This document shows positions 10,801 through 25,800 of a stretch of DNA of 64,000 nucleotides, piece after piece. The notes beneath the pieces were generated by a model, which searched no databases, had not been told where the DNA came from, and saw only the letters and a program-made list of their open reading frames with translations. The stretch spans positions 496,001 to 560,000 of the forward strand of contig BLSF01000022.1 of the NCBI GenBank assembly GCA_012862575.1. Reading direction: 5' to 3'. This stretch comes from Parietichytrium sp. I65-24A. Lineage: Eukaryota; Sar; Bigyra; Thraustochytrida; Thraustochytriidae. Position 1 is the stretch's first letter; the number at the start of each line of letters is the position of its first letter. A program made the position numbers and the translations under genes.

Positions 10801-13800
10801 GGTTTCGAATATGATATTCTCAACGCGCTCGACTTCACCAGCTTGCTGAAAGCAGAGTTTCTTTGCCCGCAGCGATTTGGTTGCCGCATTGCAACAGAGC
10901 TCGGCCCAGCTGTGGATGCTTTTGCTCAGGTCATCACGAGCTTTTATGACTTTAGCGCTATGGCAGATGTGCGATTAAGTGTGGACGGAAGCCCAGATAG
11001 CCACAACCTCTATCTCTTGGACGGCTTTTTTCTTGGCGGCCGCCCAGATCGAATTCAGCAACGGCTGACCATCACAGGTAGTCTTCGACTTGGGCGTCTG
11101 TCCGTTGTTGGCTATGGTGGTGTGCTCGACTTGAACGCCGCAGACGAAGTTCATGTCGAGCGAGGCATTGTCGTGCTGCCTGGTGGGCGTATCGAGCTTG
11201 GCGGGGCCGTGTCTCTCAGTGGGACCTCGTCGTCTTTCATCCTCAACTTTGGCGAAATACTGATCTCGGAATCCTCTGCCGCTCATTCTCGCGAGAGCGG
11301 CGAGGAATCTTTTTCTTCTGCTATCATTCCAGTGCTTGATCTCCAGAGCCTGTACAACTTTGGAACGCTCCGATTTGAGTCCTTCGCTGGATTGCAGATT
11401 TCAGACCGTCTGGAGATCACTCTTTTCCCACCATCCAATACTCTTTTCGAGGACGGCTCTACCGTGCACTGCACATCGGCTAGCGAACGCTGCACAATGA
11501 GAAACCTCGGAATCGTTGAAAGTCTTGGAACCGTATCCCTAGATGTCACCCTTGCCAACGAGCGTCTGGTCCACGTCCAAAAAGGGTCATTCGAGTGCGC
11601 ATTCGGGATTGTGAACAAAGGGCTTGTTCTTGTGGATACCGGTGCGACAATTCGCGTGAGCTCCCGCGGAGTCTTTCAGAATTTTCCCCGGGCAGCCTCT
11701 GGCTTTGACATTCTTTTCGGCTCAAAAATGGAGGACCCCCAGGCGCCAAAGCGCAAACGACTTTCTCTCGCTCGAGACCTGGGCCGCCATTCGCTTATTG
11801 TCAGGGGCGGTCTCGTGGTACAAAAAGATTCCACCCTGTTGCTTTCGGATGACACTCTTGCAACTTTTGTCGGGCCATGCTCAATTGATCTTCAAACTGA
11901 TTCGATCCTTTCTGTCGAGAAGCAAGCTGCGGTTTTCCTTGTCCCGGCTGCTGAAGGGAATCGCTGTGTGCAGAGAGGCCGGACTCCAAATCAGTTCAAG
12001 GGCTCTATTCATTTGCGCCAAGGTGGAGTGTTGGAGAGCTTTGTGCGCTCGGCATCTCAGTTCTCTTTGGAAGGGCCTATCCGGCTCGGGCAAGGTGGAC
12101 AGTTTAGTGTCTTGGAGTTGATCGACGAAAAGTCCAAGCGAAGAATGCTAAGTACAGTGAATACCGGAGTGAGTGGGCCAGTTGCTACCACTGTCTTCAA
12201 GAACGACGTCTTTACCGACTCGGGCTTTCATGTGGCCAGAGGGCAGCGTCTAATTTTCAAAGGTAGACTTGTTGTGACTGGAGATGCAACTATCGATGGA
12301 GAACTTGTCATTGGCGGCACTGCTCTCTTTTCCGGGTTTGTGCAAAACAACGGAGTATTGAGTGTGAGTGAACAAGGCCGTGTTCTGAGCGTTTCTAAAT
12401 ATGGAGGCTCTGGGGAATTGCGCCTGGAAAACGGCGCACTTTTCCACTTTGTGGGAGATGCTGTGATAGAAGGTGATGTTTACAACGAGGGCAAGCTCTC
12501 GGTTGGTATGGATACAAAGGCTTCCGTGACTTCTTTTGAGCGCACTATGTTTAGTTACTCAAATTCGCGGGCCGGAATTCCTTGCCCTTTGCATAGTGAG
12601 CAAACTAGCTCCGTGTACAACTTAGACGTTCTTTTCCGCTCGTCGCTCTCACCGCAACTGAACTGGCGACTTCCCCTTCAAGTTTGTTCGACGACATCGA
12701 TTGTAGATCTTGGGAATGAGCTCTCCGATCAGCTCTTGCTTGGATCGCTTGGTACATCCAAGCGCGGTCTCCAGGAGGATAGCAGCTCCCTGGGTCTAAG
12801 CTTCTCGCTCTCCGATGGTGGCCCAAGTCTTGAGCACTCCAGGTCTAGATCTCTCAGCGCACAAGGTATCCGAAATGGGGCATCTCTGATCATGTCTGTC
12901 AATGTCGGTCACGAAGCAGCTGTATCCCTCGCCTTTGCGGAAGCCAATAACGTCCTTTTGGACCTCCAACCAAGTGCAGCAGTCGACTTTCGTGGCAATC
13001 TTATTGATAGAGGAGGAATTTTTGTGGCTGAAGATGGTGATGTCGGCGTGTACGGATTTCGTAATCTGCTCGAACGCCCACTTGAGAATTTTGGCCGGAT
13101 ATATATCGGACCTGACGCTCAAATCGACGTCTCGGACGTATTGGAGAGCTCTGGAAACATCACCATCACTGGAAACGTGACCTTAAGCGAAGCAGCCGTT
13201 TTTTCCATGGATGTTTATTTAACTGGCTCTCTCACAATTACGGGAACCGGGAATGCAACTTTCGAGAGCACCTTCGATAACAAGGGTATCTTGAGCGTCT
13301 TGGAAGGCGGTAGTGTCGCATGCTTTGGGGTGAGCACTTTTGAAGCTGACAGTGTTACCCAAGTTGATGGTGACATCGAGTTGAGTTACGGCAGCTCTAC
13401 GTCCATTGAGGGCGACTTTTCGGTCTCGGAAACTGGTACGCTAATTGTCGACGGGGCGCAACTCGATGTATTTAGTGCCTTTGTTTACTTGGAAGGTACA
13501 ACCTATATCACTCGAAGTAGCATGGTTGTCATCGAGAATGGCGCTTCTGTGATAGTTGACGGGGAATTCTCTGTCGACGATGAATCCCAAGTGATTGTCG
13601 AGCCAGGCGGCACCCTCAAGCTCGAAGGCAACTCACTTTTTAGAAGTAACTCAAACGCTGATGTCGGGGGTCGTCGCGCACTTGGCCAATCAAAGCAAAT
13701 CACGTTGCTCAATAAAGGAACTGTGAAAGCCGGACGAAACTCTGCAGTCACCTTTGACAACACGAACGTTGGTGGTGCCGGGTTCTTGAGTGCTCAGGAA

Positions 13801-16800
13801 GGTGCCACAGTTATGTGCAAAGGCTCCAAGCTTGATTTGGAAGGTGGAGTAGAGCTGCTGGGTACGTTGGGAGGGGAGTCTACGTGCGAGCTGAACTTTG
13901 GTGGGTCCAGTAGCGTGTCTGGTGTTGTTTCTCTTGGAAAAGAGACTGTGGTGATCGTCGAGGATCAAGTCATTCTTGATCGCGATGCCAAGTGGATAGC
14001 CGAAGGTTCTTTCTCGATTGCGCCGGGTGCTGTGTTCACAGCAAACGGAAAGCTCCGGTCTGTCCAGGCGGTGTTGAACAAGGGGACCCTCTCGATCGGT
14101 TCATCGCGGCACGAGCCAAGTGCGCTAGAAGGAGGATCGCTCTCCTCTGGGACGATTTCAGTCAGCGGTCATCTCCAACTGCAGGATATCAATGTCTTTG
14201 ATGGCCCATTCATTGTTCAAGAGGGCGGTCACGTCGAATTGTTAGAGGACACTCAGGCGTCCGTGCGAAGCCTTCTCGATCACTCCGGCTCCATAGCGCT
14301 TGCTTCTGGCTCCGTGATTGGATGTCACTCGGCGCAATGCAGCTCCTCTACGGAGAGCTCTCTGAGTGGGATTGGCTCCGTCGTGGTGCATCCTGACGCC
14401 CAGTGGGTGCTTGAGGGGTCTGTGGACCTGGCAGAGGACCCGGTCTTCGAAAACGTAATGAATTGTTCTCTGGGAGGAGTCTTGGAAATTGGCGGACCAG
14501 CCAGCGTTGCTCCGCCGATCAACAATCACGGTGTCCTTCAGATCTCTACGGATGGAGACTTGAAATCGACTGGGGTCGTCAACGCGCGCGGTTCGGTTGT
14601 CGTTGATGGAGGTCTTCATCTGCGCGGTGTTGGGTCTTTTGACGGCCGCCTCGAAGGCTTTGGTATCGTCAATGTGGGAAATAAGAGTCGTGTGGACTTT
14701 CAAGGTGATGTCGCTCTTCAGGGGAGCCTGCGTTCCGAGCGTGGTAGCAACGTCACCATCTGGTCTGACAATGCTGTGCTTCAGGGTAGTGCTCACTTTG
14801 AAGGCAGCCTTCTTGTTACAACGATGGCTACGCTCGCAATCTCGTCCCCATCCTCGACTGTTGGGCGTGTTGCCAATTTCATTAGCGACGGGCTCTTCAC
14901 TAACGATGGGTCTTTCATCATCGATACTTTTGCGAAGGTCGGGGGCACTTTCGAGTCCAACGGTAATTGCAGTATTCTCTCGCGTGGTAAGGTGCTTGTC
15001 ATGGGCCAGTTTGATCTTCTTGAAGGGGAGCTCTCTTTGGAAGATGGTGAGCTGGAGGTTCACGCGGAGGGAGAAATGTTGCTAGACGGAACCTCCACAG
15101 TTGTTGGCTCTCCATTGTCGGTCTTGCAGCTTAGTGGTGCGATGAATGTAAATCGCGGGGCACTGATGGATCTGGGCGGTGTCTTCACTTCTTCCTCCAA
15201 TGGCATTTTGACTGTGTCTGGTGGGCAGGTCAATCTCGGTGGGTCAGCTTCTGTGGAAGGATATGTCGACAACTACGGAACGTTGATTGTTAGCAATGCC
15301 GCGTCTCTGACTGGCAGTGGCCGCAATCTTGGAGCTTCTTTCGCAGATCTCAATTTGAGGGCAGGTTCTCACTTTGCTGTTAGGCCCGCCGCGACGGTTT
15401 CTATTACCGGGACACTAGATAGTGTCGGCGAGATCTTTTTGATGCCTCAGTCTGAACTGATCTTCGTCGAGGATAGTTCATCAAAGTTGCGGTTGTCTCC
15501 AACGGAGACGTACTCTCAACTACTCTCTCTGGGCACAATCACTGTGGAGCAGGATGCACTTCTGGAGTCGGAGGTCAATGCAGTGAATACCGGCGAATTG
15601 GATGTTCATGGTCACATGCGCCTCCTGGGAGGAACGATCTCGCTCACTGAAGATAAGGAAGATATCATTAGCAGAGTCCCTCAGTATCTTTCCCAGGATC
15701 TTGGAGCAATCTCGAATGATGACATTGGGGGAATGACAGTTCTTCGGGACGGGCGATTGAGTGGCTGGGCCCAAATTGACGGTGACGTTGTGCTAGACGG
15801 GGCGATTAGTCCTGGTGCCGACTCCAACACGGCCGGCGAGATGGTCATTCTTGGGGATCTTAAATCCCGCGCCTCCATGTCAGTGTTGGATGTCCGAGTA
15901 TTGGACAGCCAAGATGGTTCCTCCATGCCTTCGTATGGTACTCTCCACGTTCAAGGTCGGATCACTGAGCCGATAGCTGTAACAGTGTCTTTACAAAGGT
16001 CTTATGGGGAATCTCTCAGGGTCACCCCTCTGGTCGGCGATCGCGCCCTGAGCGAGTTTGCCTCTATTAGCTCAGTGGTTGCTTCGGGGCCTTCACATTT
16101 GGAGCTAAGCGCAGAGGGCTTTACGGCCGCGACACTCGTCGATGGCGCACGACGAAGAGCTCTTCGTGTCGATGTTTCTATGGCGGGTGCACACGGGCCG
16201 ATGCCTTTCAATGCGGATTTGATGTTTGGCAGGACTGATTCTGTCACTTCTTCTGAGATCCACGCCTTGGATGAAACTAGTACTCAAGAAAGCGACCTTT
16301 CCGATCTAGATGACTCGCTTTACATTGTGGAGATGTGGGTAGGTGGGCTTCGATACCCCGAAACTCTTCGCGATCGCAGATTCTTGGCTGTTATTGACAA
16401 GTTTCTTGGTATGTTCCCCACGATGTCGATCAGGCGAATGAACGCCATCCCTCCTCGACTGGAGGATCACGTCGTGAACGTCAGTTCGTCCGCCTCAAGA
16501 CGTGCGCGATACAAGGAAGGGCAAGGCGGCAGTACTGCCGAGCTTCATCCCGGGGGTCTTCTATTCACGGTGAATCTCACCTGTTTCTCTAGTGTCGAGT
16601 GCAAGTCCTTTTGCGATGCATACCGCGCTACCGAAGCTCAAATGCACGCAGAACTTCTTGACCGTTCTCTCTCCGCAGGAGCAAGGGATCTTGCTCTCCG
16701 GCTTGGTAATGGTTGCTCACGCGCGGATTCGTACAGTAGCACAGAGGTGGAGCAATGGAGTCAAACGGTTTGTCTGACGGACGGGAAGGAGGGCACGTTC

Positions 16801-19800
16801 CACCAAGTCGGTGTGAAATGCGTTCACGAGTGCAAATGCCTCGCTCCAGAAGATTGCTCTTGTTTTATGGACAGCGGTAAGTGGGCTAGTTGCACATGTG
16901 GTCCGTTTTTAGCGGTGAAAGAGGAATTTAGTGCTGGGTCGCTGTCGAATGCCGGGACGGCTCGGCAAGAGCACACTTGTGCTGCAAACGGGATAGGCTC
17001 CGTCAAAGCAGGCACGCAATGCACATTTCCGTTCTTGTACCAAGGGGACCTTCATTACAATTGTGTTGGGACTGGATTTGGTGGCGATGGCTTTTGTGTG
17101 ATCGGAGGCAAGCTGGCCGGCTGCTCGTGTTCTCTCGCTGCAGCAAGAGGCCGTCAGATCGGGGGCGCTTCCGATTCCCTCAACGGAGTAAAACAGCGAG
17201 CATCGGTTGCCATCGCGGACATTACTGGGTGCTCAACGAATGGAATCGGAGTTGCCCCTGCAGGTGATTCATGTGTATTTCCTTTTGCATACAAAGGGAA
17301 GATGCATTTTCGCTGCGCGGATCGGGAGAAACTACTTTTCAATGGTGAACCTGGTGGCTGGTGCCTCAATCGGAAAGGCGAGCGTGGTGGCTGCCATTGT
17401 AGCGCCGCAGGTGAGAGTAAGGAAAGCTCAAAGTCTGATAGTCCAATCTCGCAGACGCGCTCTGTTTCACAAACTGCAGAGGTGGTTCCTGGGTTGGTAA
17501 CATTCGTGGAGGCTCCAAGAGTCGTAGCTGTTGGCGAAACGTCTGTTCAAATTGCAGCTGCTGTCAATGTCGCCAGCAGCGTCAAAGTTTACGCCACTCT
17601 TGAGGGAAATCCTGCCCCTCGTTTAAAGCAAATTCTGTCTATGGGAGATGAGCAGAGTAGCGGAATTGTTGACAGTGAGGACGATGGCGACGATGCCTTC
17701 TTCACATCTACTCTCGGCGCGGCCTTTGATTTGCAAAACGGCCTGTTGGAAGGGCTTGAGCCCGAAACACGCTACGACATTTACTTATATCCTGTTCCTT
17801 CGGATCCGAAGGAGCGTAAGATGATGCAAGTCAGCGAAGACATTCTGAAGCGTTTCATGCTTCGTGGAATCTCTACTGGAAAGCGCGAAAACGTAAGAGA
17901 CCTGCGAGCCCGCCAGGGCCGATTGCTCCTGAATGTGGAGCATCTCAACGTCAAGGAGGGCGCGGATATCGCGGACGAGTATGGTGTACGGCTGAGCCAG
18001 CAGCCACAGTCCTCTGTCACGGTGTCATTGATCCTCCCGGGAAGGAACCAGCTTGAGGCGCAGCCGCTGCAGATGACCTTTACTCCGATTAACTGGAATT
18101 CTACCCAAGTAGTGCAGGTTTTTGCCGTCGACGACGGAATCCTTGAAGATAGCCCGCACACGGACTTGATCATGCATCAAGTTCAGTCCAATGACGAGCA
18201 CTTCAACTACGCTGAAGAGGACTTTCCCGTTTCAGTGTTTATCGAGGATGCGGATGATGCTTTGCAAAACAGCCCGGTGGTCATTCGCCCGTCCAAGCTC
18301 AAGCTCGAAGAAGGAGGCGCTGGAGGCGCATACTCCATAAGGCTCGCAAATGCGCCAAAGTCTCCTGTTACTGTGCAGGTGATCGTTCCTCCTGGTGATG
18401 ACGTTATTGTCGACCCGGAGGAGGTGGTTTTTACTGCAAAGAATTGGGCAGCACCACAGACGGTGCGCGTTCGTGCGCTAGACGACAGGGTATTTGAGGA
18501 CTTCATCCAGGTAGTCCAGCTTCTGCACAAGGTAGCGTCAAAAGATCCGGAATTTGACCGTTCAGCACCAAGCAATGTGGCTCTCTACATCAATGACACG
18601 TCCAGTCAACTCTCCGCGCCCCAGATTCAACTCTCGCCCACGGCGCTGGAGGTGGAGGAAGGGAAAACCACACAGTTTACACTGCAAATTCTCCCAGGTT
18701 CGTACGCTCCTCGGTCTGTGGTGACGATCACCATGAATGCCACTAGACGGATGAGCTTTCGTCCCAGCAAGATTGTAATCCCTCAGCTAGATTGGGCTGC
18801 TGTATTCCCAGTCTCCGTCTTCGTGGAGCGGGATGGTATCGCCGAAGGCGGCGAAGAGTCTTTCAGCGAGATCTTCTTTGACGTTGTGTCGTCGGACGAC
18901 GCTTATGATGGCTTGGAGTTGAGTGAGCTTCCCGTAAAAGTCACGGATACTGATGTGACGGGATTAATTCTGAGTAGGGCTAGCTCAGTGGCTGAGTTGA
19001 ATGAAGTGAATCCAGACACGTCGATATCATACTGGGTATCTCTTTCGGCAAAGCCGCTTGGTACGGTGCAGGTATACCTCCATGTTCAAGATGGGTTCTG
19101 TTTGCACAACAGGAATGGCCCACTCTTCGACCTCGGTCCTTGCAAAATCGATACTGATTGTTTTCAAAGTGCGATGGACTCCTCAGTGAAAAACTTTGAG
19201 TGCAGAAAGGAGACCACGGCATACATCGGAAACGATATACCTGACAATATCTTGTACTTTCGTGAGGAGTCTTGGGACGTGCCGCAAGAAGTCGTCCTCC
19301 TTCCGTACCTGGACAATGTACACGAGGCAACTCCGCACTTGGTGAAAGTTGTTCACGAAGTAAGCAGCTCCGATTCAAGATTTTCCCAGGCCCCGTCTTA
19401 TGTACTTGACCCGGAGGATGGTCTGTTGAGGGTCAGCGAAGATGCTTTCATGGCAGAAATTGTCGATGTAGACGTACCGGGAGTAGAGTTTTCGGTACCA
19501 CTAGTTTCCTTCATGCGTGAAACGGAGGACAGTTCCACTACCTACTTGGTTAAGCTATCCACGAAGCCATGGGCGGCTGTTTCCGTGGACTTGAGTCTTG
19601 CAGCTGAAGACTTGGTTGACTTCTCTCGTGACGAGCACGTGTCAGGCTTGCTCAACTTCGACCCTCCGCAATTGCACTTTAGCTCCTCTGACTGGAACGC
19701 TACAAAATTGGTGAGAGTTTCTCTGGACTCTTCAGAAATGGGATTTCGCTCGGGTTCGGACCAGTATTACACAAGCATAGTGCATAAATGCCGTTCGCAA

Positions 19801-22800
19801 GATCGAGCGTACGATGGTCTTGCAGAGGAGCTCTCCGCAATGGTCATTGAGGATGCTTCAACACGAATCGCGGTTTCGTCTCACGCCCTCGAAACTGTAG
19901 AGGGTGGCGAAGCCGTTGCGCTCTCCGTAAGACTCGCTTCGAGGCCCGTAGTAAGCGACTCACATGCGTCAGATGCAGTTCAGATCTTGTTTGGCCTCGT
20001 CGATGGCGTTTGTGTGACTTCACAGGGTGAGGTGGTGCCTTCAAAGTCTGGGTCTTTAAGCTGCGATTCTGATTCTGATTGTAGAACTGCTCTGGAGGCT
20101 GTTGACAGCGGCGCGTTGTGCTCGCGATTCAGTGACAAAATCAAGATTCACCCGTCGGAGCTTCATTTCGCCACATCCAATTGGCACGTTTCGCAATCGG
20201 TCATGATTAGTGCCTTGGAAGATGAGCACGCCGCGCTTCTGGGAGTTTCTCGTTACTTGCTTTCAGTTCATGCGCTCTCGACGGATCCAAAATTCAATGA
20301 CGATATCCCAACTTGCGTGGCTTTTAACGAAAAAGGAAAGTGTGTGAAGAAAGACACTTCCAGAGCTCTGCACGGAAATGTCACCTTATCTGTGAAAGAT
20401 AATGATGTTCCTGGAGTCAGCTGGGGTGTGCCAAGCTTGCACGTGTCAGAAGGAGGCGAGGATCAAAGTGCTGCACTTCGCCTCTCCACGAAACCAAGAG
20501 GCGCTGTCCGCGTGGAGTTCATGACGTCAGAGCCTGGCAATCTTGTTGTCGAGCCAGCGGAAATCTTTTTCTCGCCGTCGAACTATAGTCGTCCAGCGAA
20601 AGTGTCTATCCGTGCGATCAACGACAACTTTGCAAGCGAGACAGACCGCAGAGCTGCTTCAGTTTTTGCGAAGACAACCTCCGCGGCAGATGAGGCTTAT
20701 GACAGAATCACTGACGAGTTGGAGGTGACTATACAGGACGACGAGAGAGCTGGTGTACATGTGTCGCATGACGTTCTCTTGCTGAATGAAGACGGAAACC
20801 CAACCGTGTATAACCTCACTCTATCGTCAGACCCCGGCGGTTCAGTGCAGCTGGAGATATTGGCCTCATTGCCACTAGACGTGGTTCACCCAAAGCGCAA
20901 GCTGCTGAGCTTTGACTCTTCGAATTGGAACATTCCCCAGCATGTTCAAGTCCGGGCACTTGGCGACGGCGAGCGCAATTGCGATAACCTGGAAAATGCA
21001 GACGGCTCAATCCACGTCCAGTGCGATCCTCGGGAAGTTGTTTTGGTGCACAAAATTCAAGCCTCCAGAGGCACTCGTGGATATGACCACGACATGGTTG
21101 CGGGTGAAATTATAGCTCGCGTCTATGACCGTCATGCCAGCATTGCAACATATCCATCACATCTCGATCTCTTTGAGCATGCCGATTTTCCTGAAAAATT
21201 TCGCGCTTTGATGACTCAAAAGCCAGAAACAAACGTTCTTGTGGACGTGCATGTGGAAGGCCCCAACTCGGAGCGGATTAAGGTGTCTGCAAGTCCTCTC
21301 GTGTTCACACCTGACAACTTTGACGCGGTTCGAGAGATTCCCGTTGTGGTGCAGAGCGACTTTGTGTACCAACCGCCAGCAAACTACCGGGTAGTGCTTC
21401 AAGTCCGCGGAAGCTCCGAGATCGATGTGTCGTATCGCTCCATTCCACAGCAGTTTATTACTTTGAAATTGACCGACGACAAATTTCCAGGACTGATCAC
21501 TCGGGGGTTGAATCGCGACGGAATCGAGATGCCCCCCGGTGTGCAGTTAGCACTGGAGGAGGGCGAGCATTCTGGAAAGGCCTCCGCCAGCGTGGCCGTC
21601 TCATTGGCGTCCCAACCAGCTGGCACCGTGACAGTCCGCGTTGTTTCCAACGACCCAGGGCATCTCGTGGCGAATCCTTCGGAGGTCTCTTTTAAAGTCG
21701 GCGAATGGGACCAGGTGCAAGTGATTCATTTTACTGCAGTCAACGACAATATCTTCCACCCAACTGGATCTCTCCAGGTTTCAGTCGCGTTTCATACTGC
21801 ATCGACTGGTGACAATTTGTACGACAGCTTGAAGCCTCAAGTCATGTTGGTTGACATCGTGGATGATGAGACGCCAGGAATTCTTGTTCAGTCGATTTCA
21901 AAGTCTCACAGTGATTTGACGTTGGACGAGGAGGTTGGTGAGACCTTGCAATTCACTGTGCAGCTCCTCTCTCAGCCCATTGCGGATGTTACCCTCTTCC
22001 TTGACTCGCTCTCGGGTTCTTGCGCTAACTCTGATGGATACTTTGATGGAGAGCTTTGCAACCGGGAGTCGGCTTGTCAAGGAAAAGCCATCTGTATGCA
22101 GGACACAACTGTTTGGTCTTACCCATCCAAGCTCACCTTCACCTCGTCTAACTGGAACATTCCAAGGGTTTTTTCAGTTGGGGCGTTCAAAGATGGCATT
22201 CTGGAGAAAGACGTGCATCGTGGCGAGGTCATCATCCGCTCGGAGAGCATTGGCGACCCGGTGTATAACAAGGCCGTGGAAATCTCATTCCATAACCAAG
22301 AGCTTGTCGACGGCCGCATGACATTTAGTGTTTTAGATTCTGATATGGCCGCTATTATTGTCTCCAAGTCAAGCTCCATCTTGAGCTCGGACGAAGTGAT
22401 CGCGGTGGATGAAGATTCCTGGGAGACCATCAGTGTTCGACTGCTAAGCAAGCCCGCCTCAAGCGTTGAGCTGGTGCTTGCCGAACGAGGTTTGGGATTT
22501 CTTGCATTGGAGGAAGACGTTGTTGTGCTAGATGCTTCATGCTGGGATACTGGCAAGCAGATTCGCGTGCGCGCACTGAAAGACCCGTACGCATGGGCAG
22601 GAGGTGAACGATTTAGTAGTCTGGACCTTGTCGCGTCTTCAAAGGACCGATCCTACAATGGCCTACGGGCAAATGTGGAGTTCAGGATCCTTGATCGCGA
22701 TGTTGCTGGCGTGATCCTTGAGACAAGCGGTGCGGAGAATGAGATACATCCCGAAGGCTCTTGCTTTGAGTACCAAATTCGTCTTGCCAGCCTGCCATGG

Positions 22801-25800
22801 GCTCGCGCTGCGTTGGGAGACGATGCTCAGGTGGCTTCCGTTCAGTTGCAGAGCATGGATGGATATTGCCAACGTAGGGAGAGCAAGATCATCACTGGCC
22901 CGGACTTTGGCACGCCTTGCATGCTTGACTGCGGGTCGGACTTTTACTGTGCACGCTATGCCTCAATTGATGTGTTTCCTACGGAAATTGTATTTTCCGC
23001 GAGCAACTGGAACATACCTCAGACAATTTCCGTCTGCGTCTTAAAGGACGATGTGATTGAGCCCACTGTCCACGAGACCTATATCAGTCATCATATCAAC
23101 AGCGCGGATCCTGAGTTCGCCGAAAGCAAGCCAACGGACCTGGTTGTCAAGGTGGGAGAGTCTCGTCAAGCCAACATTGTCGTCTCGCAACGCGCGTTGC
23201 GTCTCGAAGAAGGTGGCCATGCGGAGTCCTACACGGTTCGTCTTGCTTCCAAGCCTTGGTCTGCGGTCACTGTCTACATTGGAGCAACGGCCGAGGCTGC
23301 TACTTCCGTCAGCAAACTGGTTATCACACCAGAGGCCTGGAGGAAGGAGCATTTGGTCACTGTTGTGGCGGTGGATGACAGTAGCCCCGAGCTTCCCAAC
23401 CCGCATCACGCAAGAATCACTCACTCCTCCGTGTCCGCCGATCCTACTTATGATGGGCTAGAGGGCGAGTTTGTCGTGCTCAACATTCACGACAATGATG
23501 AGGCAGAAAGCCTCATTGGATTGTTTCGTGATCCTGAAGGACTGTCACCTCTGGGCGACGAACCAATGGTTCTTCGAGAGTCAATGCCCTCGTCCAATCA
23601 AACATACTATGTGCGTCTGATGAGAGAGCCGTCATCTCGTGTAGATGTGGATGTTCGTCCGAATAACGGACATTGTGTTCTGAGTGGGCGCTCACAGTAC
23701 GATTTGCATTGCTCTGTAAATGCAGATTGCAAGGCCTATTGCTCGGAAACGGACTGTTTCAGCAGCGCTGTGTGCCAGACCAATTCGAAAGCCTTTGTGC
23801 AAGGCAGCGGGGTCCTCAGATTTACCTCTGATAATTGGTCAATGCTGCAACCAGTGGTACTTTTGCCCTTTGCTGACAAAGTTGCGGAACCCAAGCGTCA
23901 CCGTGCGAAGGTGATGCATTCTGCAACCAGCATTGACTTGGCGTTCAATCAGGCCAAGCTGGGTGCTTTTGTTGATATCCTGGATGCTGATGTTGCATCG
24001 TTTCTCGTGGTACAAAACTGGGATGGTGCACTGCTTGAAGGCGACATGTCTCAGGTTCATTCTTACACCTTGCAGCTGAGCTCCATCCCAATCGCTCCAG
24101 TCGAGGTGCAAATTAGTGCTTCCTTCGGCCTAAAACTCAGTGTTGGAGGGGATGTGGGACAATGCTCAGACTTGATGTGTCAGCTCATTTTCACAAAGAG
24201 TAACTGGTCGGTCCCCGCCAAAGTGGAGGTAGCTGTTGTAGATGACGAGTACGCCGACGGTAACCAAGAGCGCGGAGATCTTCGGAGCGAGCGTATTGTA
24301 CATCTGGCCAGGTCCCAGGATCCATCGTACCGCCGTGTGGAGCATGAGATGCTAGTGGACGTCCAGGATAACGACCATGCCGGAGTGCAGCTCTCTCAAG
24401 AAACTCTTCTCCTATACGAAAACGCCACAGGAAGTCAGCGCGTTCAGCAATACGGGGCGAGGTTGCTCTCCCGGCCAAGAGCATCATTCTGTACCTCTCC
24501 ACTGTCTGGATCTGTTCACTATGATAGACCTTGTAATCGGGATGCGGACTGTCTCCTTCCGATGACGATGTCTCTTGATGAGATGTCCAACACTGTGCCT
24601 CTTACCTGTGTGGTCCAAGAGGCCCCCCTTGCAATTGTTGCGTCTACAAAATCTGGGCATTGTTTGGTCGGGGTGTCTCGCTTGCCGGCCTTTGATGTAC
24701 TCTGCCGCGATGATGGAGATTGCGGCACCGGCAATACCTGCCACAAGCACACCAAGGTTCATTTGTGGACTGCATCTGCTGCTCCAGAACCAACTGAACG
24801 CGTTGTGGCCCAGTTTAGTCAGTCGAACTGGTCTTCTACCGTTCACATCTCAGTCTCTGCATACGCCGATGAAGTTCGGGAACTCGATTACCATGACAGT
24901 CAAATCCTGCATCAAGTCATTAGTGCTGATCCGAAATATTCTTGGGGTGTGGTCGTGCCTGAGATGCACTGCACTATAGTTGACGGAGATCGGGCGGGAC
25001 TCCTCGTTCTAAACGGAGAAACGAATGAACGGCTGGACTCAACATCTCGACTGAGAATTACAGAAGGTGCTTCTTTGCCAGTTCTGATACAGCTTGTCTC
25101 TTCGCCCAATTCCGTGGTGCGACTCCGGTGGACTGTGCCGAATGGTCTAGTTGTGCTATACCAGGGCTCGCGGCGACGTGAACTCGAATTGGGCTCGTAC
25201 GCGCATCGCAACCCCGTACGACTCGATGTTGTCGCGGAGCAAGCTACTGGGGAGGAGAGCTTGCTGGAATTCACGACCGCTTCGCAGGATCTGAACTACA
25301 GGATGGAGAAGTCGGACTCGTTCAAGTTGGCTGTGACGGTGTTGCGTGCTCAGCGTGAGACTCTGGAACTCTCGAGCCACTCTGTGTCTGTCTCGGAAGG
25401 CGGGAATGTTGCCGCAATCTCAGTACACCTCGGATCCAAGCCCGTGATCTCGGGTGGTCAGGTAGTAACTGTGAGCATTGCCGCATTCAACGGATTCTGT
25501 ATGAGCGCAGAAAGTGGCCCACGTTTTGGTACCAATTGCATGACCAATAGCGACTGCGCTGTTGGTGAGACGTGCCGTGCGAATACCAAGTTAAGGACCA
25601 GTGTTTCAGAGCTTGTATTTACTGCAGCGACATGGAGTGCACCGCAAATTGTGCTGATTGAAGCATATGACGATCATGTGGTGGAGCCGTTGCTCGACGT
25701 TTCGCAGGTGCTCTTCACCTCGCATTGTCTTCATGATGCAGCATTTGATTCCATAACAGAGTCAGTTCATGTGGAGATTCTGGACAACGACAAGGCCTCT

